The notes: a model not told the origin generated them from the letters alone. A stretch of DNA of 64,000 nucleotides from Ananas comosus (GCF_001540865.1 NC_033638.1:2383902-2447901); one strand, 5' to 3'. Positions 13,100 to 27,400 are shown, counted from the stretch's first letter. Translations and numbers: made by a program.

Positions 13100-13690
13100 A
13101 GGATGTTTATAATGTTCTTCGAGTCAAAATTATAAAATTTAATAATTTTCACATACTTTTAATAGTATATATCAAATCTAACGGAGTCGATCGTCCATTT
13201 GGATGCCTCCGTGCTACCAAATTGTTTTCAATGATTCGGCATCCAAATCGACGATCGACTCCATTAGACTTGATCTATATTATTAAAAGTATTTGAAAAC
13301 TAAATTTTATAATTTCTCGACATTTTTTACCTATCAAATGAGTAGTCTAAATATGAACGGTTGAAAATAAAAGTCTTGTAAAAATGATGATAAAATACTT
13401 GAATTTAAGATCCGAGGTACTGATCTTACTCTAAATAGTGAAAATAATTTTGTATAAAAATTTTATCAGATTTGGATTGTTTTACACTGTTAAATTCACA
13501 AACTCATCACATCGACCATTAAATTTGTTAATTTTGAGACATTTTGATCACTAACTAAACAATATTAAAAAATTATAAAATTTAATTTTTAAATATTTTT
13601 AATAATATAAATCAAGTCTAATGAAGCAGATCGTCAATTTAGAATCCCAATAGTTGAAAACAACTTTCCACCCAGTACTACAACCCGGAA
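13100..13690. mobile_element. Foldback MITE copy 3, with a partial second arm
   Basis: A full inverted-repeat copy of the foldback family runs from about 13236 to 13690 (TCAATGATTCGGCATCCAAA ... its inverse near 13640). It is preceded by a partial right arm (13115-13235) that contains GGAGTCGATCGTCCATTTGG. It looks like one copy abutting the remnant of another. Confidence 0.6.
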
Positions 13691-14019
13691 AACAGCAACA
13701 ATATTCGGCTGCTGCGACGTTACAATCAACCCACGTGTTCCGGAATTGTATATTCGCTAATTAAAGGGAATAATCAATAATAGAAAGGTTCACCAATAAA
13801 CCTTGCAGTGGCCAGTATCTATCTATATCTATTTATACAGTAGGTAGGCGCTGTGCACAAGCATGCAACTGTGGGCCACTTCCTAAGTCCTCAAACTCTC
13901 AAGTATAGCTTCAAATAAAATAAGACGCCACTTAAATTAATTTAATCATATTATTATTTTAAGAGGAAAATTTAATAAGAAAGCCACGACTTACTTTTGA
14001 GTCTCTTACAATTAATTAA

Positions 14020-14021
<2 letters not shown>
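13691..14021. other. No feature recognised
   Basis: Spacer between MITEs with no open frame, splice-like exon or repeat that I could support. Confidence 0.4.

Positions 14022-14106
<85 letters not shown>
14022..14106. repeat. TA microsatellite, about 42 units
   Basis: An uninterrupted TA run of about 85 bp, the longest in the window. Foldback MITE copy 4 begins at its right end, and a shorter TA tract follows that copy. Confidence 0.95.
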
Positions 14107-14109
<3 letters not shown>

Positions 14110-14648
14110 CTAGGCTCCTATGCTTTCGAAAGTACGGAGGCTTCCGTACTTATAAATTGTTTTCGATGATGGGACTTCCAATTCGGTGATCGGTTCCGTT
14201 AAATATGATCTACGCTATTGGAACTATCTAGAAACCAAATTTCATAATTTTTTGACTTTGTTTACCTAGTGAACGAGTAGCTTCAAAATGAACGGCTGAA
14301 AATAAAAATCTCTTAAAAAACAGCGATAAAGGACTCAAATTTCAAATCGAAAGTATTGCCCTTGCTCTTGATGCTAAGTAGAATTTTTTATTAAAGTTTC
14401 ATATAATTTGGATACTTCTACACCGTTGAACTTAAAAACGTGCCACATCGGCCGTTCAAATAGTCAATTTTGAGACCCTTTGATCGCTTGGTAAATGAAG
14501 TCGAAAAATTATAAAATTTGGTTTCTAAATAGTTTCAGTAGCGTAGATTATGCCTAACACAGCCGATCGTCGAATCGGATGTCCTATCATCGAAAACAAC
14601 TTACAAGCACGGAGGCCTCCGTACTTTCGAAAGCACGGGAGACATACT
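14107..14648. mobile_element. Foldback MITE copy 4 between TA tracts
   Basis: Arms AGGCTCCTATGCTTTCGAAA and, inverted, TTTCGAAAGCACGGGAGACA. A subterminal hairpin AAGTACGGA-GGC-TTCCGTACTT follows, then GATGATGGGACTTCC and the inner segments shared with copies 1-3. The second half mirrors the first. TA repeats flank both sides. Confidence 0.78.
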
Positions 14649-14660
14649 ATATATATATAT

Positions 14661-15199
14661 AAGAAAGGCTACTATGCTTTTGAAGCACGGAGCCTTCCGT
14701 GCTTTCAGGTTGTTTTTCATGTTGCGACTTTCGATCGTCGATCAGCTCCGTTAACTTGATCTAAGTATTTGAAGTACTAGAAAATAAATTATGTGATTTT
14801 TTCGATATTATTTGCCTAGTGAAGGAAGGGGCTCAAAATCAACGGCTGAAAATAAAAATTTTCAAAACATGATAATATGACATTAAAATTTTAGATCAAA
14901 AATATTGATCTTATTTTATATAATATAAAGAATTTTCTATCAAAATTTCACGTGAATTTGGATATTTCTACACCGTTAAACTTCCAAACGGCTCACTACG
15001 GCCATTAAAATTATTGATTTTTGAGCCCCTTCGATCACTAGGCAAATGATATCGAAAAATCATAAAATTTATTTTCTAGGTACTTCAATACTATGATCAA
15101 GTTTAACGGAGCCGATCGGCCGATTCGAGAGTCGCAACATCGAAAACGACCTGGAAGCACGGAAGGCTCCGTGCTTCCAGAAGCATAGTAGCCTTACAC

Positions 15200-15200
<1 letters not shown>
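14661..15200. mobile_element. Foldback MITE copy 5 between TA tracts
   Basis: It starts AAGAAAGGCTACTATGCTTT and ends with the inverse, AAGCATAGTAGCCTTACACT. The subterminal hairpin is AAGCACGGA-GCC-TTCCGTGCTT. Compared with copy 4, both strands of the stem have changed together (GTACGGA/TCCGTAC against GCACGGA/TCCGTGC). TA tracts lie on both sides (from 14648 and from 15198). Confidence 0.78.
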
Positions 15201-15233
<33 letters not shown>

Positions 15234-15249
15234 AATATATATATATATA

Positions 15250-15482
15250 GTCCGGTTACTATACTTTTATGAGTATTGACTCCCTTATACTCATAAATTT
15301 TCAGCCCTTAGATTGTTTACATTGATCATTTTTAACCGGTTAGATCATATTATTCAACTAAATACCCACTCAACATTAGGGAACCACTATCATTCTAAGT
15401 GGGACCACCATCATCCTAACACACATTCACATCATCATACAACGTTAAAAATTTATGAGACAAGAGAATTCTATACTTATAA
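15250..15482. mobile_element. Small MITE-like repeat, second copy
   Basis: It shares AACCGGTTAGATCATATTATTC, read here in two parts, and CCCACTCAACATTAGGGAACC with the 12890 repeat. Its ends (TTATGAGTATTGACTC and the partly inverse TTTATGAGACAAGAGAATTC) are only weakly inverted. Confidence 0.45.
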
Positions 15483-15494
15483 TATATAAATATA

Positions 15495-16717
15495 CTAGAT
15501 TTTCACTCCGCGATGCACGGTAATATAATAATATACGAATATATAAAAATTATTATGTGATAATAATAAAAAATTTTCTAATTAATTTTCATATTTTTTA
15601 ACAAATAAAAAAATATACTATTAACTTAATTATAGTACATATTAAAGTATACAAGCTATGAGAAAAAAATTTGGACAAAGTAAATATTCAACTAAAATGT
15701 AAAATTCAATCCTAGCTCTATTATCTATGAATTGTATCAAAAAATTTATATTTACCATATTGATGGCGAATAAAATGATAATTAAAATTGATATGAAAAT
15801 TACAATGACATTAATATTTAAGTTATATAATGAGATCATACTAAACTTTCATATTTGACACAAATTAGGAGTAAGCACCATATATTAGTTCCTACTGTCG
15901 CTTTTAAGATTTAAAAATATATAGATGTTGGTTTTCAAGAAAATATAAAGAAAAAAAATTTTGTTGCATGAAGATGAAAGTTACATGAGTGACAGAAGGG
16001 AAAAAAATTACGAAAATGAAAATTACAGAGAAGTGACAGTAGGAAATAATATGTTCTATTTAAAGCATCAATATTTAAGAGCGAAGAAAATTACAGGAGT
16101 GATGTGAGTTTTAAATTTTTTTCTCTTTCCAAAAATGCCTCTATCTTTTTTTACTAATATTTTTATGTCCAGAAATTTTCAACCAATCATTTTAAATAAT
16201 TAGCTAAGTAATAATTTATTCCCAAATAAAGATAAATATTTTTCTTCTCACGCGTAATATCCGCACCGCCAATTCTTTCGCAACATAATATCCATAAATT
16301 TCTCAAATATCTCAACATAATTATAGGTGACTTTGAAATAAAATTTTCTTCATTATATGTGATTTTTAATAATATAGTAAAAGATATTAATTTTTATAAA
16401 AACGTGAGTTTTGAATTTTTTCTCTTTTCAAAAATGTCTCTATCCATTTTTACTAATATTTTTATGTCCAGAAATTTTCAACCAATCATTTCAAATAATT
16501 AACGAAGTAGTAATTTATTCCCAAATACACATTTATATCCTATTTTCTATCTTTTCTAAAATAAAATATCTATATTTGAACTTTACACGTAGATTATTAA
16601 TAATTTGTAACCAAATATTCATATTTGAGTTTGACACGTGGCAAGCATATAGAAAGCCACGTGTCAGCTTCTTACATAGGGTTCATTAAGGGTTCTACTT
16701 TTATATATAGTAATAGA
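15495..16717 (-). mobile_element. Non-autonomous Helitron
   Basis: Read on the minus strand it begins TCTATTACTATATATAAAAG and ends in CTAG. A short hairpin (CCGTG-CAT-CGCGG, one mismatch) lies about 12 bp before the CTAG end. The host bases are A on one side and T on the other, the usual Helitron target. At 1,223 bp it has no Rep/helicase coding sequence. Inside, about 125 bp at 16106-16230 is directly repeated at 16404-16530 (TTTATGTCCAGAAATTTTC is shared). Confidence 0.68.
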
Positions 16718-16718
16718 T

Positions 16719-18072
16719 GTCATGTTTGAACATATATGTATATATTGAGCATGTTGAATAGTAGGGTTAATTGTGAGCTTTTATTGCATGATTGTGAGTT
16801 TAATTTTGTATGAAATACTTGTAAGAATGTGAGAATTATAACCCTATTTATGCATGACAAGTGACAAGAACCTAGAAAGGTTAGTGAACAAAAGTGACTC
16901 ATGGACATAGATCTAGCGAGTGACATTAATGAGTCTAGAACACTTAGAAAAACAAGTGTGGCATTTGGCATGAAAACAAGAACATAGCACTTAGAAAACA
17001 AGTGTGGCATGAGTACAAGAACTTGGTAGTGTATATGACACTAAAGTTGGTAAAGAATGCAAAGAAAAGAATGATTGAGATATTATGACATTGCAACCTT
17101 AGAGTTAAGGGTCATTGAGTATGGTCTTCCTTAAATTTAAGGAATGGATTGAACTTGGAATCCTCAATATAGGATTGATTGTACTCACCTTTAGTCCTTG
17201 CTCGAGGGTGGTAGCTCCCCCTCGGGCAATGTGCTCCGGAGTCGATATCACTGGGTTGTAGCGGGTATCTCCCCAGAGGACAGTCCTATCGGGTTGTAAC
17301 GGGTATCTCCCTGGTTAGTAGGATTTTGGGTGGTGAGTTTGTTGAGGGCGAAACCTACGGGTTAGCCAAGAGATTGGGTAAAGAAATTGTGATCTTGCAT
17401 TCATCATGAGCATTATATCGAGCATCACATTTTATATTGTTCAGGCATATTAGTTGCATTTGTTAGTTGGTTATTTTCTTTCTTCTATTCTTATTATGCC
17501 TGATTAGACCTAGTGGGATAGTCGGCGTGGTTGGTGCCGAACCCACTGGAAACTTTGTTGTAGTTCTCACACCCCTTTTTCCTCAGAGCCGGGACCCAGC
17601 GTGCCGGCGGACGATCGCGGTAAGGGCATCGCGCCCTAGGTAGAGACCGCCCGAGATGTTTTATTTTCATAGTTGCATACCCCTTATTATCATCTTTTGT
17701 ATTTGATGATGTTAGTATTGTGATCATGTTAAAAGAATGATGTAGAAGACTCCATTTATGTTAAATGGAAAAAGGATCATATTTTTGGAGAACTTGTGAT
17801 GTATAAAAGAAATGATGCAAAGTTGTATGAAAGTCGAATGCACGTATGTGAACTAAATCTAGTCAAATACTTGTATGATGATTTAGTAGATTCTTTCACT
17901 ATTGGCTATTGCTTGCCCTCGTGCAAGCCATTGTGTATGTTTCCGCTTATGCAAACTTTATACTCTATTAATACTTGTTGTTGAGCCTTGGACGGACAGG
18001 GGAAGCTCTGTCCGTTCGGCGTCTGTTCGACGCTCTCGAACCGGCCAAAAGGATCGGGCTCGGGGCGTGACA
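16719..18072 (+). mobile_element. 3' part of an LTR ending GGGGCGTGACA
   Basis: It contains blocks common to the LTRs of this window: the GGGTATCTCCC segment (17250-17320), the GCCGAACCCACTGGAAACT segment (17540), GGTAAGGGCATCGCGCCCTA (17620), and the end block GACAGGGGAAGCTCTGTCCG with a terminal GGGGCGTGACA at 18072. The left end is displaced by the Helitron. Its right end touches the 3' flank of the helicase gene. Confidence 0.65.
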
Positions 18073-18493
18073 TGGACAGAATAAAGTGCACAAATCTAGC
18101 TAAAAGTAAAGATGAAGAGATTGCCAAACATACCGATTGCTCATATTCTTTATATCTCCTCTACAGAATTAACTTTATCAAGCAAAATAAAAAGGTATTT
18201 TATACATTGCAACAAAGCACAACGATCCCATCCAGAAGGCCGCTTTCTCTCCCTTGGCCTATCCCGTGAAGTGCAATTCAAACAAAAACAAATGATATCG
18301 GGAATAGTAAGAGAAATTTAGTAGAGATAGTATCTCCCAGTAGGTGTAGGAGACAACAATCACAGCAGTAACAAACATTTATTCAAAGTCGCAACTACTG
18401 AGCTACATTTATGCAGATTAACTGAAAAGGACTAATCTGTCGGGGTTCTTATTCCCATTTTCGTTTGTGCTTTCTTCAGGCTTGGACGGAGGG
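18073..18493 (-). other. Probable 3' UTR and downstream flank of the helicase gene
   Basis: Single-copy-looking sequence between the LTR end and the helicase stop codon. No poly(A) signal could be singled out with confidence. Confidence 0.4.
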
Positions 18494-21400
18494 TTAAAGG
18501 AGCGACCGGTTGTGTTTTATATGCTGCCTCTCCACCATCGTACCACCAGAAACAAAACCTCGTAGAACGGGTCTTGCGCTGGGAGCACTACCGCTTGGGG
18601 TTCTATTATTGCTCTGAGAACTCGAAGCGGCAGCAACAAAATTGCATTTGAACTGTTGCATCATCCCAGTCCTCAGCGAATTAACAGCAGCAGATCTACC
18701 TGGAGCTGGCTGAGATGTTGCATTTGACTCCTCGGGTTTATAACCGATTCCAAGGCCGTAATCAACACCACGAACACCTCGCCTGCTACCACCGCCACCA
18801 CCTCCTTTTCCTCTTCCTCCACCTTTTTTACCTCCTGAGAAAATATTTTCTATGGTTAAGAACAAATATCGGAAAGCTGAGTTGACACTATATAGCAGAA
18901 AATGAGTTATATAGCTGCATAGCTGAGGCAAAATGTAAGAAAAATATTTTGTTATCTTATAAACTATAATATGCTTCAACAGCGTACACATACCTGAACC
19001 TTTTCTTTGATCACGTTTGGACCTGAACCTTGCATCCTATGATTGAAAAATCCAACTTAGAAGCCACCATTTCACAAAAAATAGCTCATATAACCTTTAT
19101 TTAAGTATGTGCTGATGGAAACTATTAGAGTTCATGCTACTCATTCCAATAATATTTAGTTTGAAGGTAACAACAGTATATTGATCTGGAAAGAATCACA
19201 GAGACGCTACAAAGCATTCCAATATAAAAGAGAACAAGAAAGGGTTTTATGACCAAACCACAGAAGAAAGAAAGGAAAGAGGGAACAACAAAAAGGAGAA
19301 TTAGTCGTGCAAGCTTTCGATACGTATACTGTGTGCAAAATTAAGTATAACGTTGCTCCGACAAATAATACAAAAGAAAATGTAGTGCAGGCTTCTCATC
19401 CTAAGGAGAATGAAATGCAGGAAAGAACATAAAAAGATAGGACTTAATAGACCTCACCTTCATAGCCAGATCCATCAATTCGACAGAAACATCTTGACCA
19501 GCAGCAATCAAATTGTTGACTAGTTCACCAGCAAAGCGTGCCTCCTTCTGCGTAATAAGAGTGTAGGCCGTCCCATCTTTATCACCAGCACGGCCAGTTC
19601 TCCCTATACGATGGATGTGCATGTCCATGTCTTTTGAAATATCATAGTTAACAACTGACTTTATCGACTTTATGTCTAGCCCACGAGTGGCAACATCAGT
19701 TGCAACTAGAACATGGTAAATCCCCGATTTGAACTTCTGCAAGGTGTCCATTCGAGAGGCCTGGTCTTTGTCCCCATGCAGTGCCGCGACCTTGAACCCT
19801 TTCTGAACCAGCTGGCTTTCGATTTCATCTACTGTTACCTTTTTCAACGCAAAGACAAGAACATCCCCATCATCAATCAATGACGGCAACTTCTCAAGCA
19901 GCCGAGGCATCTTCTTAGAATCAGAAGGAATTACGTGGACAAGTTGGGCGATGTCTTCGTTGGCCCATCCAACCTCACCGACGGTAACCCTAAAAGGATC
20001 TACAAGAATTTCTCTAGCTAAGTGCTCGACTTTATACGGCATGGTCGCAGAGAAAAGAAGTGTCTGTTGGTCCGGTCTGATTTGGCCAACGATAGTCGTA
20101 TTTGCGGCTCGAACCCAAGGTCAAACATCCGGTCAACTTCATCGAGCACCAGGTAAGTTGCCCTAAACATCTTCAAGGCTTTCATCTTCAGCAAGTCTAT
20201 TAATCTCCCTGGAGTAGCAACAACTATTTCACAACCTGCTTTAAGATCTTTAAATTGGTCATGCTTTGAAACACCACCATAGACAGCGGCAACTCGTAGA
20301 TCGTGTAAGGCTTCGCAAACTTCTTGGCTTCTAGATATATTTGATGTGCCAATTCCCTGGTGGGAGCACATATCATGCCAATTGGACCTTTTTCTTTTTC
20401 AATTTCGGGCTGGTCCATAATGTGAACAATCATAGGGAGTACAAATGCCACAGTTTTTGTAAGGTACCGTACTTCTAAAACTACGAAGTTACGGTGTACA
20501 TTTAAATGGTTCCGGTGAGGTTGCGGTGGAATGTAACATACCGGATTTTGAGTATAAAGGTGAAAATAAATAAAAATAGTATGAGATACTATTTTATTGG
20601 GTTTAGAGAAGTGAAATATAGATTGGAAATGACTTGTGCTGAAATCGGAGCGAAAACAGAAGATTTAAAATTTTCTGTGAGAAACGGGGCAGATAAATTA
20701 GCAGAAAATGCACAGTGTCAGAAAATTATGAAAACTGGAGGATATATCAGAAATATTTTTATGAGGCTAGATTTAAAGTTTCATACCATTCTGACACCCG
20801 TAGAGTGAGAAATAAAATCCGACAGTCATCTGATAAAGGTTACAGTTCGGCACAGTTTTCGGTGACCAAACGGGGTCGAAACTGAAAACTTAAGATATAT
20901 TCTTACTCAGTACGTTAAACTGAAGCTGCCTGTCAAATTTGAGCTCAAACGGACATTCAGAAGGGCTCCAACGAAACTTATCAGATTTAGGGACTAAACT
21001 GGAAGGTTGAATAGTTGAGGGGCTAACTTGTAAAAAGGGATTAAATCCCTTTCTTCTCCTTCCTCAGCCGAATGCAACCCGCACACACACACAACACACA
21101 CGCATACATGGAAAGGGTTNTATATATATATTATGCTGTCACACCTACAATTAAGGACATTCTAACCAACCTCACACCTACTGGATCATGTAGTCAAAAT
21201 TCAGTTGGTGTGTTTCAATTCAAATTAATATCTGCCAAACAATCGATAGCTCCGAAAACTTAACTTCTAGAAAATAATGTACTACAAAAGATCATTATTT
21301 CTCAAAACTAGTCTTAGTACACTCCCCTACATGGGTGTAGACGTGTTGAAACACGCCACATAGACTATCAAAAATTATATGCCAAAAACTGGTGAATGCA

Positions 21401-24400
21401 GAAATTGCACCTAGGATCTCATGGAATGTGAGGGCACTAGAACTCGGCTCTGATACCATATGAAAATTACTTATTATTTTTTAAGCATATGCTATCAAAA
21501 GATAATATTTTTCTTATTCTTATATTTACCATTCAATCATTTCCAAAAAAAAAAAAGAAAAAGAAAAAAAATTCTTTTTGTGTGCTGGATCTTTTTCACT
21601 GCTTACACAAGCACCTTCACTTAGGGTATGTTTGTTTCAGCGTAAGTAGACTTTGGGTAGAAGTAGACTTTGGGTTGAAGTGGAGCTTGGGTGAAAATTA
21701 GTTCATTTCTGCTGTTTGTTTTTAACTGTGGAAGTGCAATTCTGCGAGTTCTGTTGTTTGTTTGGTAGGAAGTAGATGACGTAAAAAGTGTAACTCTTCA
21801 CCCCCGGTATGGTTGTCACGCCCCGGATTACACTTTTTTCGGGCGCGCCGACAAATCCGCCGTATACAAAGGAATTTTCTCTGTATACGAAGCGATAGCT
21901 GTACCTGTAAATCAAACACTACTACGAACAGTAGTAGGGAGCTGCTAGAGAAAACAGAAGCTCAACCAATACTGAGTATTCATTATACAATAGTCCAAAT
22001 CGAAAATACCAATAGCCTACTCGCCACTGCGAGTAGGTCCACTATGTACATTAAACTCGAAACACAAAACATCTACTGCCAGTAGGAGGCCCTCTAGCCT
22101 CAGCACGTCGGGAGGCTCTAACTCGCGACGCCCCTTGCCTCGTATCCTATCCGCGGTAAGGCGCAGCAAGCGAAACCTGTGCGCTCTGCCAAAACAGGGC
22201 AGTTTAACAACTGTGGACGTGAACTACTGTAAAAAACATAGTCTCAGTCGGGTAACCGCCCCAAACTAACATCGGTCACCCACTAAGTCTACAGAAAGGC
22301 GAGCAAGAATAGCCCAAAGCTAGGAAATAAAACTCAACCGGCTACAACTACACTATACTATCAGGCTCTAGCAACTAACAATACTGTAGGAAATGTCAAA
22401 TCTGAACCAATCATCGGGACTGTAAGCCATACCCGTCCACTGGGAACTGCTGAATACAGCCGCAGTCCCTGCCCCGTTGTGACTATCACCAGCTCTATCC
22501 ACACATAACCTGGTCCGGGGAGAGCAAGTCAACCGCGGTCCCGAATTGAGCGATCACCAACCGGCGAAAGCACAAGCACTGACTCTCCGCGGTTCCATAG
22601 TCGGCACTCTGGCGCTACCCACGGTACTGCAGCGATATCTCTGGTCGAGGCTCCAACCTACAGGCTTCCAACCTAGGCCAAAGTCAACGATGAAACAGGG
22701 TACAACGAGTCTACAAACCAAACCACGTCGCCCTCGCGCACAATCTGATAGCCAAAACAAGAATCTGTGGTCCAGCGCTATCCCGTAACGGCACCCAACG
22801 ACGCGAAACAGTCAATATACTCTGCTTGGAAAAATAAGCTCGTGCATCCCAGCACCGAGCGTAAATGCCTTCTAACTATCCCAGAGTATCCATCGCACTG
22901 ACTCTCTTTTGCAACGATCACAATCGAAAGCACGGCTCCTAGAGCTAAATCTGTCTAGTTTAAGCATATGGACGGCCTCAAAACGCAGGTTTTCTCCTAA
23001 GTCAAATCAAGTCCACACATGATATAAATAAACATTCATTTCAGCATTGCTTTATATTGCATATTACGTCCAAAATGCTAATCAGATGAAATTAAACATG
23101 ATAGTACAAACATCGACACTATACACGTCGGCACTAAATGCCCACTTAGCTCACAGCAAAACGATGATAACACCCACCTTGAGAGCAAATCCTGGCATGC
23201 AGAGAAGCGTCAGCTCAAGCCTGACGAAGCACGCCTGCTGGAACCATTCATACCTAGCCTTACAGCCAGCAAAGATCGAAAAAGTAGGATCCTAGACATC
23301 ACACTCACACAACACACTAACAAAATTCAATTTCCTAACTTATGCTATTTATCAATTTCAATGTCAAAACTACACTAAGTGGAGCTGCCAATTCGGTGTG
23401 AGCGGACAGATCCAAATCAGCAAACTACTGACGGGCGTCAATCATAACTCAGGTCGCAAAATTCCACAGCTGCAACAAACGATAGCCATGCAAGAAAAAC
23501 TCAGAAAATCCATTTTCGCTCAAAGCCAAATAGCCAGTCCAGAAAAATCTCAATATCGATCTCAAGCTAACCTCAAACCAAATCTGCCATTCAGGGTTCG
23601 TGGATTCCTCTTGCGAAGTCTAGAATCCAGCAAACCAAGTTTCGTCGCAAATCCGACCTTCCTACGATTCAGACGGCACGAGCCAAAACACTGGAGCTCG
23701 CGGCGTCGAATCGCTGGAAGGAACTGCAGAAATCAGTACCATCAAGCTGGATTTCATGGAAAGTTTTGATGCACTTTGAGGGCAACAATCGAGGGTAGCA
23801 GATGCTAAAACGAGGCTTCTCTGTGAAAGAAAGGTGATGGAATAAGAGCTCACCGGAACACTTCCTCAGCTATTTATAAGCGGTGAAAAATAGGATCACA
23901 TGAACCTAAACAAACAAAGCTAATGCAATCTGCACATTCCAGCACGCCAAACTAGGTCCCTGCAGAAAACTGGCGTTTGGGCCGCCGGAACCATGTCTGG
24001 CGCGACCAGAACAATTCCAGCCTGCACAAACGGGGCTCCTCGGACTCTCGCTCGCGCGTTGCGCTTCGCCGCCGGTGAAACGGCTCCGGCCCGTTAACTA
24101 TCCTACCACTCTGCCACTGCCGTCAAGCAAGGCCGATATTCACGATGTCGAATTCCGGACCCACTTCTGGTGCGCCCGGAACTTGGGATCCGAATTGGCT
24201 GTCCAGTTTCAGCTTAAATTCAACTAATCGTTTCTGGGCCGAACTAACAACCTTGTTCTGGGCGCCGAATCTGGCAAATAACTCCAGTTTTTGCTTATCT
24301 TTGGAAGTGCGCCGAGTTTCCAATTCTGCATTTCAATTCGGTGCCAACGAATTGACTCCGACTATAGCTCCGACAGCTCGTCCAGAATGTCGAAAGTCTT

Positions 24401-27400
24401 ATAATTACTGAAGCCATCCTATCCGAAAGCTCGCACAGAAACTACAATAGCTTACCTCTGAAGTATCTATTGTCTATTTTGGTAACTTTAGTAGATAATA
24501 AATTATAAGTAAAAAATTAATATAATATATATATGTATAATTATAAAATAAAATTTTAAAAAATTATATTATTTGTTTGCATATAAATTATAATAATGCA
24601 ACAAATAAAATTCTAAAGTTAAAAAATTATTAACATTTAACAAATTCATTTTTCATCATTTTCTAAATATACATATTAAACAAAAAATATATTAAAACTT
24701 ACCTAACCAAATTTGATCATATTTTAGACATACAATCCAAATAAAAAATTTAATTACTTCCATAATTGAATATATTTGGATGAAAGGGTAGAGAGGAGGT
24801 AACCCTAACACATTAATCCCACTCTTGCCTTTTTTTCACTTCACCGGAATTGACTTCGCCCCGTGGTAGGGCGAAGTCAATTTCATTATTTTGGGTGAAC
24901 TGGACTTTCGGGCGTAATAAAATTACGGTGAACCAAACAACGGAAGTGGGCAGTTTTCACCGAAAATTACTTCTCTCTTCCCACTTCCACCCCACTTTCG
25001 TGCAAACAAAAAGGCCCTTAAAGTATGAATATTATTGAATTTTGAGAGAGTTGATACTACCAAAATACTTTTCATTATTATAGAAGCAAAAATATTTAAA
25101 TATCAATTTGATTCTATGAATTTACCTTGCATTCTCAAATAAATTCCTAACAATATAAACTTCCGAACTATGATACTGTTTTGATCATAAGAGATTAATA
25201 TGTTTTGTAGCTTTATAGACATTAGAAAAGAGTCAATGTCGAGCCACAATCTGAAAGAAATATTGTTACACTACAACAAAAATGGTGTATAGCGACACTT
25301 TTAAATATTGGTATAGGTCAAAAAAAAAGTACTGCTCCCTAAATTACCGATACTTTTTAAAAGTGTTGCTATATGTGGGGTCGCTATAGGTAGGGCCGCT
25401 TTGATATTCGGCATTTACTCCAGCGACCTGTGGCGGAGGGATATGTGGCGGTCGTAGCCCTCTACGGTCCCTGCGAGATCCTCGCGGTCGAACTCCAGCC
25501 GCCGGAACCCTATCTCGTCGGCTGCAGCGGCGGAGGACGAGAAGGGGAGATGGTGATCAATTTTTCTTTTTTTTTTTTCCTTTTTTATTGTAATCGGGCC
25601 GAGTGGGCTGAGTGTGGTTAGTTGAGTAGAGTAACGTTTTATTTTTTATTGGATTGGGCTTTATATTTAAGTCTTAGTAGATTTTTAAAAAAATTTTGGC
25701 ATAAATGGGACACTTATATAAAAGTGTCTCAAGAATATGTCCCTATAGCCGAATTCTGTTGTAGTGTTAATGTTTCTCATATTGCTGCGAGCCGATCTTC
25801 TTTGATCGCTGGTTTGGTCAAAACACTCCTTCGGGAAGCGCACTAGGAGGATAAGCGGCTACGAATAATGACCCTCGAAACTTGCACCCGCTGTCGGATC
25901 AAGTGATTCGGCCGATGAGGGATTGGATCAGTCAAGTTCAATTCACACACTAGGCTCGGTTCGGCCGGATCAGCTATGAGGTAATGAATCCTTGATGTGT
26001 AAACCGAATCTTGGTCGAAATTGACTGAAGTGTGATATTGGACACTTTAGAGAGGTCCGTAGAGTGTTTCGAGTGATCGGAATGACTTACAAGGGTGTAA
26101 GGGACCAAAAGAGACCTTGTTTGGTGAATTTCGAAAATTTTCAAATTTGTGGTGCTCTCGGGGTCCGGACCCTACATGTAGGGTCCGGACCCCGTACATG
26201 GGAAAACGTGAAAAATTGCAAAAAGGTCATTTGTGTGACGGGCTAAGTGCATTGTGCAAGTGGGAGTGTATATAGATGGGTTTTATCCCATTTCTTCACA
26301 TTTCCCCTTCACACCCCAACAAAAGAGAGTTCTATTTCTCTCTCTAAACTTCTCTCTCTCTCTCGTAGGGTTTGATCCAAGAGGAGGAGTTGGTAGAGAA
26401 AGGTTGCTTGGAGGTGAAGCTACCATCTTCTTCTTCATTTGGCTTGAGGAGAAGCTTGTGTTGGAGGTAAGCTTCATGTGATTTAGTGGTTTGTAGTTTG
26501 GGTTTTGAAATAATCCCTTAGAAATGAGTTAAATGGAAACCATAGGTGATGTTACACTAGATTATTGCATGAATCATGATTGTTATATGTATTCTTGCAA
26601 TAATGGGTTTTTAGGTTTTCTAAAGAGGGCTTTTGATCATAGAAGGGTTTGATCTAAATTGAGCCTATGTAAACTTAATTGAAGGTAAAACTGACACGGT
26701 GGGCAACTCGAATTGAAATTCCTACGGACGTGCGGCGAGTCGTTGAAGAAAAGTACACTTTTCGGTTCGTTTGTGTTGGGTCGAGCCGAAACGATGCTCA
26801 TAAATTGCGAGGCTTGAATTCTCGCATCGCGGCATCACCAAGAGATGGGGGGTGCTATCCGAAAAAATCGGATTTCCTTTTATGTCTAAGTTGTTATTGT
26901 TGAGCATTTATACTCATATGTTGATATCATGCATTGTAGGATATATGGTTAGATGTATTTCAATTCCTTGTATGCTTCCATGGTAAAAATAGAAATTGTG
27001 AGTTGGACACATGATCTAGTGGATGCATAAGGATTGTGTCTTGACATGGAATCCTATAGTACTAAGAACAAGTGATGAACTTGAACAAGTAAATAACATA
27101 AAAGAATGGCATTTGGAAATAGTGTAGTAGTGGCACTATGTAGCATACCGATTTTTTTTTTAATAAAAGTGAATATAAATAAAAATAGTGTGAGATACTA
27201 TTTTTATTCGACTTTTAGAAGTAAATATAAATTGGAAATGATCTGTGCTGAAATTGGAGCGAAAATAGAAGATTTAGAATTTTCTGTGAGAGACGGGGCA
27301 GATGAATTAGCAGCAAATGTACAGTGTCAGAAAATTATGAAAATAGGAGGATATGTCAGAATTATTTTTATGAGGATAGAATTAAAATTTCATCCCATTC

